A stretch of DNA of 64,000 bases, taken from assembly GCF_000179615.1 (NCBI RefSeq), contig NZ_AEDD01000001.1, positions 310,001-374,000 of the forward strand, read 5' to 3'. The stretch comes from Paenibacillus curdlanolyticus YK9. Its GTDB lineage: Bacteria > Bacillota > Bacilli > Paenibacillales > Paenibacillaceae. Made by a program: the position numbers and the translations under genes. Shown one piece after another: positions 54,662 through 63,792 of this stretch. Numbering within the stretch: the stretch's first letter is position 1; each line of letters begins with the position of its first letter. The notes below the pieces were generated by a model, which was not told the origin of the DNA, searched no databases, and worked only from the letters and a program-made list of their open reading frames with translations.

Positions 54662-55603
54662 GTGAACGTCCTGGCGATCTATGTTGACGTCTTATTCATG
54701 AAAGAGTTGTTGATTGACGGAGCACTGCTGCTCGTCACGGCTTGGGTCAGGGGCATTCGCGCTGTCTGGTATCGAATACTAGGAGCGGGCGCTATCGGCG
54801 CCCTATATGTCGCTCTGTTGTTTGTTCCGCCGTTGTCGTTTCTGTATACGTTCGTGTTTAAATTTGGTATTTCGTTAATGATGTTGTTCGTTGCATTTGG
54901 ATTTGGCGGATTACGCGCTTACGGTCGCAATTTAGCTGCATTTTATGCAATTAATTTCATTGCGGCAGGGGCAGTGCTCGGTTTTTATTACCTGATTATG
55001 CAGCAGGGCTCACTGGCATTATGGCATGGATTGCAGTTTATTGAAGGCGGCGTACGTACCGAATTCAAGACAGGATTTATTTTCGTAGGGTCAACTGCTT
55101 GTATCGGGCTGTACATTGCCCGTTCAGTCGTCGTACAGCGTCGTGAGAAAGCGCTTATTCGAGCGCATGTCGCTCAGATCAAGGTTACGATTGAAGATCG
55201 CGAATATGAATGTGAAGGTCTCATTGATACGGGCAACCAGCTGTATGATCCGCTGACGCGGACGCCGGTGACGATCATCGAGGCGTCGCTGCTGGAAGCG
55301 GATTTGCCGTCTACATGGCTCAAGCGCATTCGGGAGTCAGAGGTTGATAAGTTGATCGTCGGTGATTCAGAAGAAACATTCGTCTGGCAGGACCGGCTTC
55401 GGCTGGTGCCTTACCGGGGCGTGAACCGCGGAACGCAGTTCATGCTCGCATTGAAGCCAGATGCCGTTACGGTTCAGTTTAATGGGGATACCATCGTCAC
55501 CCGTAAAGCGCTGGTCGGGCTGGATGGCGGACAGCTGTCATCGGACCGCGCATATCGGGCAGTAATCCATCCGTCCATGGCGGAGAGGAGCGGCGGCGCG
55601 TAA
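54662..55603 (+). CDS. spoIIGA: sigma-E processing peptidase SpoIIGA
   Basis: Membrane aspartic protease that cuts pro-sigma-E in the mother cell after a signal from the forespore (SpoIIR). 313 residues: five N-terminal transmembrane helices (to about residue 155) and a retropepsin-like C-terminal domain with catalytic D189 in [12 protein letters not shown]. The start is GTG 54662 with GGCGGGCAGG ahead. It precedes sigE by 35 bases, the conserved spoIIG operon. Confidence 0.97.
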   Translation: MNVLAIYVDVLFMKELLIDGALLLVTAWVRGIRAVWYRILGAGAIGALYVALLFVPPLSFLYTFVFKFGISLMMLFVAFGFGGLRAYGRNLAAFYAINFIAAGAVLGFYYLIMQQGSLALWHGLQFIEGGVRTEFKTGFIFVGSTACIGLYIARSVVVQRREKALIRAHVAQIKVTIEDREYECEGLIDTGNQLYDPLTRTPVTIIEASLLEADLPSTWLKRIRESEVDKLIVGDSEETFVWQDRLRLVPYRGVNRGTQFMLALKPDAVTVQFNGDTIVTRKALVGLDGGQLSSDRAYRAVIHPSMAERSGGA

Positions 55604-55638
55604 CGGCGTATTTCATCTTAACGGGGAGGCATGAGGCC

Positions 55639-56361
55639 ATGCTCGGTAAATGGAGACTTATACTTCAGTTATATTATTATCGTGTTCTGTTTTTATTCGG
55701 GATGAAGAGCGAAGAAATTTATTATATCGGTGGAAGCGAGGCGCTGCCGCCGCCGCTTACGCGAGAAGAAGAAGAATATTTGCTGGAGAAGCTGCCTTCG
55801 GGCGATACGGCGATACGCGCCATGCTTATTGAACGGAATCTTCGGCTTGTTGTTTATATCGCTCGTAAATTCGAGAATACAGGCATCCATATCGAGGACC
55901 TAGTGTCCATCGGCGCGATCGGCTTGATTAAGGCAGTTAACACCTTCGATCCGGAGAAAAAGATTAAGCTGGCTACCTATGCATCCCGTTGTATTGAAAA
56001 TGAGATCCTGATGTATCTTCGCCGCAATAGCAAGACGCGGACGGAGGTTTCATTCGATGAGCCGCTGAATATCGATTGGGACGGCAATGAGCTGCTGCTG
56101 TCGGATGTGCTCGGAACAGAGAATGATACGATCTATCGCAATATTGAAGAGCAGGTCGATCGCAAGCTGCTGCATAAGGCGCTCGATAAGCTGACGGAAC
56201 GCGAACGCATTATTATGGAGCTGCGGTTTGGCCTGGCTGATGGCGAAGAGAAGACACAGAAGGATGTTGCAGATCTGCTAGGCATCTCGCAATCGTATAT
56301 TTCGCGGCTGGAGAAGCGGATTATTAAGCGGCTGCGCAAAGAGTTTAACAAGATGGTATAA
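55639..56361 (+). CDS. sigE: RNA polymerase sigma-E (pro-sigma-E)
   Basis: First mother-cell sigma factor of sporulation. 240 residues, including an N-terminal hydrophobic pro-sequence ([13 protein letters not shown]) removed by SpoIIGA, followed by region 2 ([29 protein letters not shown]) and region 4 with [20 protein letters not shown] 55639 follows GGGGAGGCATGAGGCC. A strong terminator ends the operon. Confidence 0.98.
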   Translation: MLGKWRLILQLYYYRVLFLFGMKSEEIYYIGGSEALPPPLTREEEEYLLEKLPSGDTAIRAMLIERNLRLVVYIARKFENTGIHIEDLVSIGAIGLIKAVNTFDPEKKIKLATYASRCIENEILMYLRRNSKTRTEVSFDEPLNIDWDGNELLLSDVLGTENDTIYRNIEEQVDRKLLHKALDKLTERERIIMELRFGLADGEEKTQKDVADLLGISQSYISRLEKRIIKRLRKEFNKMV

Positions 56362-56390
56362 CGAACGGTTCATAAATATCTCATTCATGT

Positions 56391-56436
56391 AAAAAGGCTG
56401 ACTCTTGTCGGGATCGACAAGAGTCAGCCTTTTTTA
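56391..56436 (+). terminator. intrinsic terminator after sigE
   Basis: AAAAAGGCTGACTCTTGTCG pairs perfectly with CGACAAGAGTCAGCCTTTTT around GGAT; a 20-bp arm including the A/T tracts. Can act in both directions. Confidence 0.95.
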
Positions 56437-56473
56437 TTGCGTTAACCACTCGTCAGCTTTTTCCAATTAAGGG

Positions 56474-56517
56474 TTGACGTTGAAGCGTATTAAGGGCATA
56501 ATACACCTATAGTGTAT
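56474..56517 (+). promoter_or_regulatory. promoter and palindromic operator of the GntR/ABC operon
   Basis: TTGACG (56474-56479) and CATAAT (56497-56502) with a 17-base spacer form a sigma-A promoter. A perfect palindrome ATACAC-CTATA-GTGTAT (56501-56517) overlaps the -10 and start point, as expected for autorepression by the GntR protein encoded just downstream. Confidence 0.7.
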
Positions 56518-56586
56518 GAACCACTTAGTACATACAATAAATATTGGAAAATGTTAAAACGAAATAGTCAGGAAAGGGAGGTGCGG

Positions 56587-56988
56587 ATGACGTTGATCTT
56601 TAACAATCGAGATCCAGTCTACCTGCAGGTCGTGCGTCATTTCAAGGAACGAATCGCAACAGGGAAGTTAAATGCTGGAGAAACGATTCCATCAAGGCGT
56701 GAACTCGCTAGCCAATTGAATATTAACCCGAATACCGCGCAGAAGGCGTATAAGGAAATGGAGGAGCAGGGCTTGATTGTAACAGAAGGAAATTCACCGA
56801 GCCGGATTACAGGGGATAACGTTATTTTGGGCCGTATTCGCGAGGAGCTATTGACGGAGGCTGTAGACTCCTTCCTTGCTTCTGTAAGCAACATTGAAGT
56901 GCCGATCGAGCAGTTGCTCACGATTATTCGAATTCGTCATGAGAAAGCGGAATCAGCAGGGACAGAAACGGAGGGAGGCATCTCGTGA
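56587..56988 (+). CDS. GntR family regulator (YtrA type)
   Basis: A 133-residue regulator: winged helix-turn-helix of GntR type (PVYLQVVRHFKERIATGKL, then IPSRRELASQLNINPNTAQKAYKEMEEQGLI) with only a short C-terminal helical part, the YtrA subfamily layout that commonly represses adjacent ABC-transporter operons. I chose ATG 56587, 5 bases after GGAGG; GTG 56581 lies inside the ribosome site. Its end overlaps the ATPase gene start (GTGA). Confidence 0.93.
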   Translation: MTLIFNNRDPVYLQVVRHFKERIATGKLNAGETIPSRRELASQLNINPNTAQKAYKEMEEQGLIVTEGNSPSRITGDNVILGRIREELLTEAVDSFLASVSNIEVPIEQLLTIIRIRHEKAESAGTETEGGIS

Positions 56989-57677
56989 TCGTATTAGACA
57001 ATGTCACCAAAAGATTCGGCCTTCGCAAAGTGCTGAGCGGTGTCAGCTTCCATGCCCCTCGTGGAGCGATTACCTGCTTAACAGGGATGAACGGAGTTGG
57101 CAAGACGACGATCTTGAAGGCGATCATGGGCTTGACGCCAATTCAAGGCGGGAGCATTACGATTGATGGCCGAACGCCGCATCCTGCAATGTATGAAAGG
57201 GTCGTTTTTGTTCCGGATCACTTGCCGATGCCAGGCAGCATGAAGGTAGCGGAATGCTTATCCTTTATGAACGATTTCTATCGGAATTGGAATCCGGAGC
57301 GTGCCCAATCGCTTATGAAGATGTTTAAGCTGAATCCGAAGGATCGCGTACGCGCGTTGTCCAAGGGAACGGCGGCCAAGCTTAATCTCGTGCTCGGACT
57401 GGCGATGGATGCGGAATATATGCTGATGGACGAGCCGTTCTCAGGCATTGATATGTTTAGCCGAGAGCAGATTGCTTCGGTGTTTTCCAGCGAGCTTATT
57501 GAAGGACGCAGTGTCATTCTCACCACGCACGAGGTGCGCGAAGTCGAGCATTTGCTGGACCATGTCGTCATGCTTGATAACGGGAAAGTGACGCGGACGT
57601 TCGATTGCGAAGAGGTTCGGATTAGAGAAGGAAAGTCGGTCGTTGACGTGATGAGGGAGGTGTATACGACACCATGA
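56985..57677 (+). CDS. ABC transporter ATP-binding protein
   Basis: A 230-residue ATPase subunit: Walker A GMNGVGKTT, signature-like LSKGTAAKLN, Walker B YMLMDEPFSG and the H-loop TTHEVREVEH. The LSKG signature variant is usual in YtrB/BcrA-like exporters. The start GTG 56985 overlaps the regulator stop. It ends with ATGA overlap to the permease, so the three genes are translationally coupled. Substrate unknown; antibiotic or lipid-related export is possible by family. Confidence 0.94.
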   Translation: MIVLDNVTKRFGLRKVLSGVSFHAPRGAITCLTGMNGVGKTTILKAIMGLTPIQGGSITIDGRTPHPAMYERVVFVPDHLPMPGSMKVAECLSFMNDFYRNWNPERAQSLMKMFKLNPKDRVRALSKGTAAKLNLVLGLAMDAEYMLMDEPFSGIDMFSREQIASVFSSELIEGRSVILTTHEVREVEHLLDHVVMLDNGKVTRTFDCEEVRIREGKSVVDVMREVYTTP

Positions 57678-58507
57678 GATTAGCACAACTCATTCAGTTT
57701 GAACTGAAAAGACTGATGATTCCGTTCGTTGTTATGCTGGCGGTAACGGCAGCGCTTCAGCTCATTGGCGTGTATATAGAGGCCAAAGACTATGTCAGTG
57801 GCGTTAAGCAAATAATGGAGTCGCAGCATATTACGAGCTTCGAGCAGTTTACTCAGCTTATTGGAGAAAACACGTATTCGAATGTGATGGGACAGTCCAT
57901 GTGGATGATCGCTCCGATGCTGTTATGCGCTGCCTTCATGATCCTCTATTTGTTTTTTAGCTGGTATCGGGAATGGCTGGGCCGTAGGCCCTTCATCATT
58001 CGGCTTCTATCGTTGCCGGCCTCGAGGATGAATATCTATTTTGCCAAGCTAATCTCATTCCTCATGGTCCTATTCGGCCTTGTGGCGGCACAGCTGCTGC
58101 TGCTCGAGCTTGAGCAGGCGTGGTTCTACCAGCTTGTACCGGATGTGTTAATGAGAAAGGTGCCGCTCGATATTGCAATTTCCAGCAATATGCTGCTAAA
58201 CATGCTCGTACCGCCTGCATTTGTCGATTTTGTATTGTTCTACGGCGTCGGCATTGCGGCAGTTATTGTGCTGACGACGATTATTCTGCTTGAACGCAGT
58301 TATCGTATTGTTGGCATTGTTGTTGGCTTTGTGTATGGGGCGGGTATTGTTGTCCTATTTTCGATCCCATTTGTTATGTTAATCGACCGCACAAGCCGTT
58401 TCTATCCGAAAGAGCTGTTGGCAATGGGGATCGGAATTGTATTACTCGTAACAGCTTTGTCGATCTGGTGGAGTTCCTACTTGCTTCGCAAAAAAATAAC
58501 CGTATGA
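57674..58507 (+). CDS. ABC transporter permease-like membrane protein
   Basis: A 277-residue protein with about six transmembrane helices (about 15-35, 74-95, 117-145, 168-210, 215-235, 245-268) and an extracellular-looking stretch after helix 1. ABC-2-type permease by topology and by its coupling to the ATPase gene. ATG 57674 overlaps the ATPase stop. No specific family name is certain. Confidence 0.85.
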   Translation: MRLAQLIQFELKRLMIPFVVMLAVTAALQLIGVYIEAKDYVSGVKQIMESQHITSFEQFTQLIGENTYSNVMGQSMWMIAPMLLCAAFMILYLFFSWYREWLGRRPFIIRLLSLPASRMNIYFAKLISFLMVLFGLVAAQLLLLELEQAWFYQLVPDVLMRKVPLDIAISSNMLLNMLVPPAFVDFVLFYGVGIAAVIVLTTIILLERSYRIVGIVVGFVYGAGIVVLFSIPFVMLIDRTSRFYPKELLAMGIGIVLLVTALSIWWSSYLLRKKITV

Positions 58508-58525
58508 TCAGGAGGGCAAGCATTC

Positions 58526-59818
58526 ATGGCGATCGTTAAAAAGTATGGGCTATCACTCCTGCTCGCCGGCATGATCATAGCCTGCATTGGCACATATTAT
58601 GGCGTTGGTTGGGATAATAGCAAGCGCCCCTCGTTTAAGCTGGTTAATATAGAGGGGGATGCAGGTGCCGTTTCGGAGCTGTCGGTGGTATCCAACTATA
58701 ATTATTTAGATGAAGGGACCGCGGAACAATCCGAGCAAACCGGTGTGTCATATAGCTACAACAGGTATGTGCGTGATCAAGTCACCATTACGCCAAATGG
58801 CAGTACATATGGGATCAAGCAGCCGTACATTACGCGACGCTTGCTTGTCTCGCCGTACGAAGGCGAGGAATGGAAGTTGTTTAAGGCGAAGTATGCTGCG
58901 TTCGCACGTGGGAAGTTGAATGCTGGCAATTTTTATGCCGATGAGCACTCCGTTGCTTATGTTGCATTAAGAGTGCCAATGCTTCACGGAGCATGGAAGT
59001 TGGATGTATTCACCGGCCAGCCTGATACAAACCACACGGATACGTTCACAGTCGAACTTCCGACAAGTCCAGATACGACAGGCTGGGATGTTTCGGATGT
59101 GCAGCGTACTTCGAACGGGCAAATTGCCGTTATGTTGGGAAGGACAAAGAAAACTGCGCAAACCGAGTACACCCGCGAATTTGTAACACTGCGAATCGAT
59201 GCCAGTAAGCGGTCGATCGTCAGCGAACAGACTATTACAGCCGAATGGGCTGGGAATATGACTTCTAATATTCAGCTTATAAATCGACTAGTTAATTCGC
59301 CGCGAAAACAACCGTATTACCTTTTTGTATACAACGAAAACGTGATGAAAGAAACGTCAGCTGATAATCAGTCGCCAAAGCATGTCATCCAGCATTATTA
59401 CGTGTATGAGGTGGAGAGCGGGCATCTAGAGCCGTTCCCTTTTACGAATGAGACATGTTCCTTCGCAAACACCGTCGGCAGCCACATGAGCTGCGTGAAG
59501 GCAAGCAACAGTGTGCTGACGTACCAGTCGTTTGATCTTGCCAATGGCATGAAGCTCGATCGCTCGCTCAAAATCGATGGCTCAGAATGGGGGGCCGTAG
59601 TCGTTTATCTTTCAGACGAGAATGAAAAGCTCTTGAGCGTTGTGTATCGCACTGGTCAATCAGGCAGTCAAGCGGTCAAAAACGGCGTTGCTCTGATCGA
59701 TCGCGCGACAGGTAAAGTCGTCTATCGTGGAGAAGTTGAAGCATCCGGGAATGCTGCGAAGCAGCAGGAGGCTTTACAGAAGCTACAGATCCACCAAGGC
59801 ATTAACCTCGCATCATAA
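58526..59818 (+). CDS. membrane-anchored extracellular protein of the ABC cassette, unrecognised
   Basis: A 430-residue protein with one N-terminal hydrophobic helix (about 8-26; a cysteine at 20 is not in a convincing lipobox) and a large hydrophilic beta-rich extracellular part. I recognise no family. ATG 58526 follows AGGAGGGC, 18 bases after the permease gene, so it is the last gene of the operon and may be an accessory or sensing subunit. A terminator follows. Confidence 0.8.
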   Translation: MAIVKKYGLSLLLAGMIIACIGTYYGVGWDNSKRPSFKLVNIEGDAGAVSELSVVSNYNYLDEGTAEQSEQTGVSYSYNRYVRDQVTITPNGSTYGIKQPYITRRLLVSPYEGEEWKLFKAKYAAFARGKLNAGNFYADEHSVAYVALRVPMLHGAWKLDVFTGQPDTNHTDTFTVELPTSPDTTGWDVSDVQRTSNGQIAVMLGRTKKTAQTEYTREFVTLRIDASKRSIVSEQTITAEWAGNMTSNIQLINRLVNSPRKQPYYLFVYNENVMKETSADNQSPKHVIQHYYVYEVESGHLEPFPFTNETCSFANTVGSHMSCVKASNSVLTYQSFDLANGMKLDRSLKIDGSEWGAVVVYLSDENEKLLSVVYRTGQSGSQAVKNGVALIDRATGKVVYRGEVEASGNAAKQQEALQKLQIHQGINLAS

Positions 59819-59844
59819 ACATGGCTGTTGCAAGAATCAGAAGA

Positions 59845-59886
59845 TAGCAAGCATCCTGTCATTCAGGGGCTTGCTACTTTTTTTTT
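59845..59886 (+). terminator. intrinsic terminator of the GntR/ABC operon
   Basis: TAGCAAGC pairs with GCTTGCTA around a 16-base loop, followed by a run of nine T. Confidence 0.88.
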
Positions 59887-60029
59887 GCCGATTAAAAACG
59901 TTGCCATTCCTTTCCTGGCCTACGATTAACCGCTTTCACATAATATGTCGAACAATGTCGCGGGGAGGAATATTTCGGGGGGGCGGGGAGATAATGAACA
60001 TTAATGTTTCTCCTTGGGAGGTAATCACG

Positions 60030-60812
60030 TTGACCCGAAACAAAGTCGAGATCTGTGGTGTGGATACGTCGAAACTGCCCGTCCTTACGAATGCGGAAAT
60101 GCGCGAGCTATTCACGGCGCTGCAAACGCGTAATGAGCGGGCAGCAAGAGAGAAATTGGTGAACGGCAATCTGAGGCTCGTGCTCAGCGTGATCCAGCGG
60201 TTCAACAACCGCGGCGAATATGTAGATGACCTGTTCCAGGTCGGCTGCATCGGCCTTATGAAGGCGATAGATAATTTCGACCTTAGCCAAAATGTAAAGT
60301 TCAGCACCTATGCCGTTCCGATGATTATCGGAGAAATCCGCCGTTACCTGAGGGATAACAATCCGATTCGTGTATCTCGCAGCTTGCGGGATATCGCTTA
60401 TAAGGCGCTCCAGGTTCGTGACAGCCTGACGAATGCAAACTCACGGGAACCGACGATTTTTGAGATTTCCGAAGCGCTAGGCGTGCCCAAAGAGGATGTT
60501 GTATTCGCGCTGGATGCCATTCAGGATCCGGTATCGCTCTTCGAGCCGATCTACCATGATGGCGGAGACCCGATCTATGTGATGGATCAGATCAGCGACG
60601 ACAAAAACAAGGATATTTCCTGGATCGAGGAAATTGCGCTTCGTGAAGCGATGCATAAGCTCAATGATCGGGAAAAAATGATTTTGTCGATGCGCTTCTT
60701 CGAAGGGAAAACCCAAATGGAGGTCGCCGACGAGATTGGCATCTCGCAGGCGCAGGTGTCGCGCTTGGAGAAATCGGCGATCCAGCAGATGCAGAAGCAT
60801 GTGAAAACATGA
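60030..60812 (+). CDS. sigG: RNA polymerase sigma-G (forespore)
   Basis: Late forespore sigma factor. From TTG 60030 the product is 260 residues, the same length as B. subtilis SigG, and starts TRNKVEICGVDTSKLPVL like it; GGGAGG (60016-60021) is 8 bases ahead. Region 2 (NLRLVLSVIQRFNNRGEYVD, FSTYAVPMIIGEIRRYL) and region 4 (IGISQAQVSRLEKSAI) are near identical to the family. ATG 59994 with its own GGGGAG site would add 12 residues. Unlike B. subtilis, a four-gene ABC cassette separates it from sigE. Confidence 0.97.
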   Translation: MTRNKVEICGVDTSKLPVLTNAEMRELFTALQTRNERAAREKLVNGNLRLVLSVIQRFNNRGEYVDDLFQVGCIGLMKAIDNFDLSQNVKFSTYAVPMIIGEIRRYLRDNNPIRVSRSLRDIAYKALQVRDSLTNANSREPTIFEISEALGVPKEDVVFALDAIQDPVSLFEPIYHDGGDPIYVMDQISDDKNKDISWIEEIALREAMHKLNDREKMILSMRFFEGKTQMEVADEIGISQAQVSRLEKSAIQQMQKHVKT

Positions 60813-60877
60813 ATGCACGACTTGCGTCGCCGAGCAGACGGCATGCCGAACATCGCGCAACACCATAGAGAGAAGAA

Positions 60878-60901
60878 ACGGCGCACCGCGCCGTTTTTTT
60901 G
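60878..60901 (+). terminator. intrinsic terminator after sigG
   Basis: ACGGCGC-ACC-GCGCCGT followed by seven T. Confidence 0.9.
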
Positions 60902-60996
60902 CGTAAGCAGGACATTTTGCCAAGGCTGGTCATATAGTAATAACAGAAGCCTATAGGCACCTGTCTTCCATCCGGTGTAGAAAGCGGTGAAGCAGC

Positions 60997-61290
60997 TTGA
61001 AAATATCTGACTTTCAGACGAAAGATGTAATCAACATCGTGGACGGGAAGAAGCTCGGCCAAGTTAGCGATCTGGAGCTGGACCTGCGGGCAGGCCGAAT
61101 TGATTCCATCGTCGTGCCGACGTTTACGCGATTTTTCGGGATGTTCGGAGGCGGCACGGATGTCGTTATCCCTTGGCGGAATATCGTCAAAATCGGCGCG
61201 GATGTCGTGCTCGTTCGGCTAGATGAAGCGAAGACGGCGGCATATCGTACGGAAAATGCGGAAGAAGAAGAGCTTCAGGCACGCAACTAA
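60997..61290 (+). CDS. ylmC: YlmC/YmxH family PRC-barrel sporulation protein
   Basis: A 97-residue PRC-barrel protein of the YlmC/YmxH family. The pattern KISDFQTKDVINIVDGKKLG...DLELDLRAGRIDSIVVP and IPWRNIVKIGADVVLV is characteristic. The start is TTG 60997 with a modest GGTGA ribosome site. Conserved between sigG and ylmD in Bacillales; function unknown. Confidence 0.9.
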   Translation: MKISDFQTKDVINIVDGKKLGQVSDLELDLRAGRIDSIVVPTFTRFFGMFGGGTDVVIPWRNIVKIGADVVLVRLDEAKTAAYRTENAEEEELQARN

Positions 61291-61292
61291 CA

Positions 61293-61328
61293 GCCCCGGC
61301 CGCCCTGCGCGTGCCGAGGCCTTTTTTT
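61293..61328 (+). terminator. intrinsic terminator after ylmC
   Basis: GCCCCGGC pairs with GCCGAGGC (7 of 8 positions) around a 12-base loop, followed by TTTTTTT. Confidence 0.75.
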
Positions 61329-61441
61329 AATCGGGCGTGGCAGTACCTTATGAGATCGGTTGGATTGCAGGATATCCTTGGATGTTCATCCTTCACCCCC
61401 TATGGTAAACTTACGAGAACAGATTAAAGAGGTGAATGGGT

Positions 61442-62314
61442 ATGGAACCGTTTGTATGGGATCAAGCTGCTGGGAGCGGCGTGTCGGCATTCGCGCTATC
61501 AAGTTGGACAGCAAGGGACAGCGGGCTGACTGCCGGCTTTACGACCCGTCTTGGCGGCGTAAGCCAAGCGCCCTGGGCTTCCTTAAATATGGGGTTGCAT
61601 GTCAGTGATCGTGATGAGGATGTCGTCGCGAATCGGCAGCGGCTCGCGGAATCGCTGGGCTGGCCGTTCGAAGCCTTTACCTGTGCAGAGCAGGTGCATG
61701 GTGATCATGTCCATGTCGTCACTGCCGCTGATGCTGGACGGGGGCGCGATTCGCGTGCTTCGGCGCTTCAAGATACCGATGCGTTGATTACGAATGAACG
61801 CGGCGTTCTGCTGGCATCTTTTTATGCCGATTGCGTGCCCCTGTATTTCTGGGATCCCGTCCATGGCGCTATCGGGCTTGCGCATGCGGGGTGGAAAGGA
61901 ACGGCCGCCGAAATAGCAGCACGAACAGTGGAAGCAATGCATGCCGAGTTCGACTCGGAGCCTGCTCAGATCAGGTGCGCGATTGGCCCGTCGATCGGCA
62001 GCTGCTGTTATGAGGTGGACGGGGTTGTCATCGAACGGATGGAGCAGTTATGCAGCAGCTTCGCAAGCTTGAGCGACACGGACGGAGCACAGCTTGCAGC
62101 GGCTGATCTCGTTCGGAAGAAGGATAATGGCAAAGCGATGCTTGACTTGAAAGAAATCAACCGACACATTATGATAAAAGCAGGAATTTTGCCGATCCAT
62201 ATCGAATTATCCAAATGGTGTAGCAGCTGTCGCACCGATTTGCTTTTCTCCCATCGCGCGGAGAACGGATCGACAGGACGGATGGCGAGCTGGATAGGCA
62301 TGGAGAAGAGGTGA
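61442..62314 (+). CDS. ylmD: YlmD: multicopper polyphenol oxidase-like / peptidoglycan editing factor PgeF
   Basis: Member of the YfiH/LACC1 family, variously described as polyphenol oxidase, purine nucleoside-processing enzyme or peptidoglycan editing factor. 290 residues. Metal ligands visible: QVHGDHVHVV, ADCVPLYFWD and AHAGWKG, then IGPSIGSCCYEV. I chose ATG 61442, 7 bases after GAGGTG; ATG 61436 is too near. The stop overlaps the ylmE start. Confidence 0.92.
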   Translation: MEPFVWDQAAGSGVSAFALSSWTARDSGLTAGFTTRLGGVSQAPWASLNMGLHVSDRDEDVVANRQRLAESLGWPFEAFTCAEQVHGDHVHVVTAADAGRGRDSRASALQDTDALITNERGVLLASFYADCVPLYFWDPVHGAIGLAHAGWKGTAAEIAARTVEAMHAEFDSEPAQIRCAIGPSIGSCCYEVDGVVIERMEQLCSSFASLSDTDGAQLAAADLVRKKDNGKAMLDLKEINRHIMIKAGILPIHIELSKWCSSCRTDLLFSHRAENGSTGRMASWIGMEKR

Positions 62315-63027
62315 ACCTCTTGTCGACGTTAGCAGAACGGATACAAGAAGTAGATAAACGAATTACAGCAGCGTGCGAACGAAGCGGGCGCGATCGGCGC
62401 GACGTTAACGTCGTAGCCGTAACGAAGTATGTGTCACTGGAGACGGTACGGGATGTCGTAGCGCATGATGTTCTGCATTTGGGGGAAAACCGGTGGCAGA
62501 ACGCGAAGCCCAAGTGGGAAGCGTTCAATGAACAGCCGGCAAATGAACAGCCAGTGTGGCATTACATCGGGTCGCTGCAGTCGAAAAAAGCAAAAGACGT
62601 CATCGGGAAATTTACATACATTCATTCCCTAGATCGGATTTCCCTTGTAGAGGCTATCGCGGATCGTGCGGATAAGCTTGGACTGGTCGTTCCTTGCTTT
62701 ATTCAGGTGAACGTGTCTGGCGAAGCCAGCAAGCAAGGCTTGGAGCCGGAGGAGCTGGAGTCGTTTATTCGAACGCTGAAGCAGTTCCCTTCCATTAAGC
62801 CAATCGGCTTGATGACGATGGCGCCTTTCGAAGCTGAGCCGGAGGAAACGCGGCCAGTGTTCCGGGAGCTTCGGTTGTTAAGGGACAAGCTGAACGCGCA
62901 AGGCATTTTGGACGAGCCTTTGACGGAGCTGTCGATGGGAATGTCCAACGATTTTGAAGTCGCAATCGAGGAAGGCGCGACTTGGGTAAGATTGGGCACA
63001 ATATTAGTAGGAAAAGAGGAGGCATGA
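62311..63027 (+). CDS. ylmE: YggS/YlmE pyridoxal phosphate homeostasis protein
   Basis: PLP-binding TIM-barrel protein (YggS/PROSC) that helps vitamin B6 and amino acid balance. 238 residues. The PLP lysine is in VVAVTKYVS; further [35 protein letters not shown] and [21 protein letters not shown]. The start is GTG 62311, overlapping the ylmD stop with AAGAG ahead. Followed closely by sepF. Confidence 0.95.
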   Translation: MNLLSTLAERIQEVDKRITAACERSGRDRRDVNVVAVTKYVSLETVRDVVAHDVLHLGENRWQNAKPKWEAFNEQPANEQPVWHYIGSLQSKKAKDVIGKFTYIHSLDRISLVEAIADRADKLGLVVPCFIQVNVSGEASKQGLEPEELESFIRTLKQFPSIKPIGLMTMAPFEAEPEETRPVFRELRLLRDKLNAQGILDEPLTELSMGMSNDFEVAIEEGATWVRLGTILVGKEEA

Positions 63028-63030
63028 GGC

Positions 63031-63498
63031 ATGAGCGTGATGAATCGCTTTATGAACTTTTTTGGTCTTCAGGAAGAAGAAGAGGTTATCGAGCATGAGA
63101 AGGTGACTCACACCCAGCAGACTGCAGACGAGCCGGAGCAAGAATTTGAAACTTCGCCATTCGAAGCGCGTAAACAAGCCAAAGGATCCAATATTGTGAG
63201 CATCCATTCGCAGAAGAACATGCGAGTCGTCTTGAATGAGCCGCGCTCGTTCGAGGAAGCGCAAGAAATCGCCGATCATTTGCGCGCGCGCCGCGGTGTC
63301 GTCGTCAACCTGCAGCGGGTACCGAACGATGTTGCCAAACGGATTTTTGATTTCCTGCTAGGTACGTTGTATGCGGTGAGCGGAACGATGAATCGGATCG
63401 GCCCCGGCATTTTCTTCTGCGCGCCCGAGAATGTGGAAATTCAAGGCACCATTTCTGAGATGCTAGTGGACGAACAGGATTACAAAAGAATGAGGTGA
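63031..63498 (+). CDS. sepF: cell division protein SepF
   Basis: FtsZ-binding membrane anchor that acts with FtsA in septum formation. 155 residues: N-terminal amphipathic membrane helix ([10 protein letters not shown]), an acidic linker with EEEE-like and proline-poor stretch, and the C-terminal SepF core ([19 protein letters not shown]...[22 protein letters not shown]). GAGGAGGC precedes ATG 63031, 3 bases after ylmE. Confidence 0.96.
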   Translation: MSVMNRFMNFFGLQEEEEVIEHEKVTHTQQTADEPEQEFETSPFEARKQAKGSNIVSIHSQKNMRVVLNEPRSFEEAQEIADHLRARRGVVVNLQRVPNDVAKRIFDFLLGTLYAVSGTMNRIGPGIFFCAPENVEIQGTISEMLVDEQDYKRMR

Positions 63499-63505
63499 CC
63501 TCGCG

Positions 63506-63775
63506 TTGTTAACGACGATTAGTTCTTATGTTTATAATTTGGAACAAATTTACTCTTACATGGTAATCGGGTATGTCCTGTTGTCATGGATGCCGAACGC
63601 ACGAGACAGCTTTATCGGACAATGGCTTGGTAAGCTTGTGGACCCATACCTTTCGATATTTCGGCGATTTATCCCGCCGATTGGCGGGATGCTCGATATT
63701 TCGCCGATCATTGCTTTGTTTGCGCTGAACTTCATCGCGCGCGGCATCGTGTTTGTATTTGACCTATTCATTTAA
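63506..63775 (+). CDS. ylmG: YggT family membrane protein (YlmG)
   Basis: A 89-residue YggT-type membrane protein with two hydrophobic helices (about 12-28 and 66-88) around the conserved SWMPNARDS...LVDPYLSIFRRFIPP segment. Linked to division or photosystem-type membrane assembly in other organisms; mechanism unclear. The start is TTG 63506, with TGAGGTGACC ahead overlapping the sepF stop. Confidence 0.92.
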   Translation: MLTTISSYVYNLEQIYSYMVIGYVLLSWMPNARDSFIGQWLGKLVDPYLSIFRRFIPPIGGMLDISPIIALFALNFIARGIVFVFDLFI

Positions 63776-63792
63776 CATGAAGGATTGACGGC

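Noticed and set aside
59945-59951. TGTCGAA match to the Spo0A box before sigG
   Set aside because: Exact 7-base match, but single, and sigG is controlled by sigma-F/sigma-G in the forespore; likely chance.
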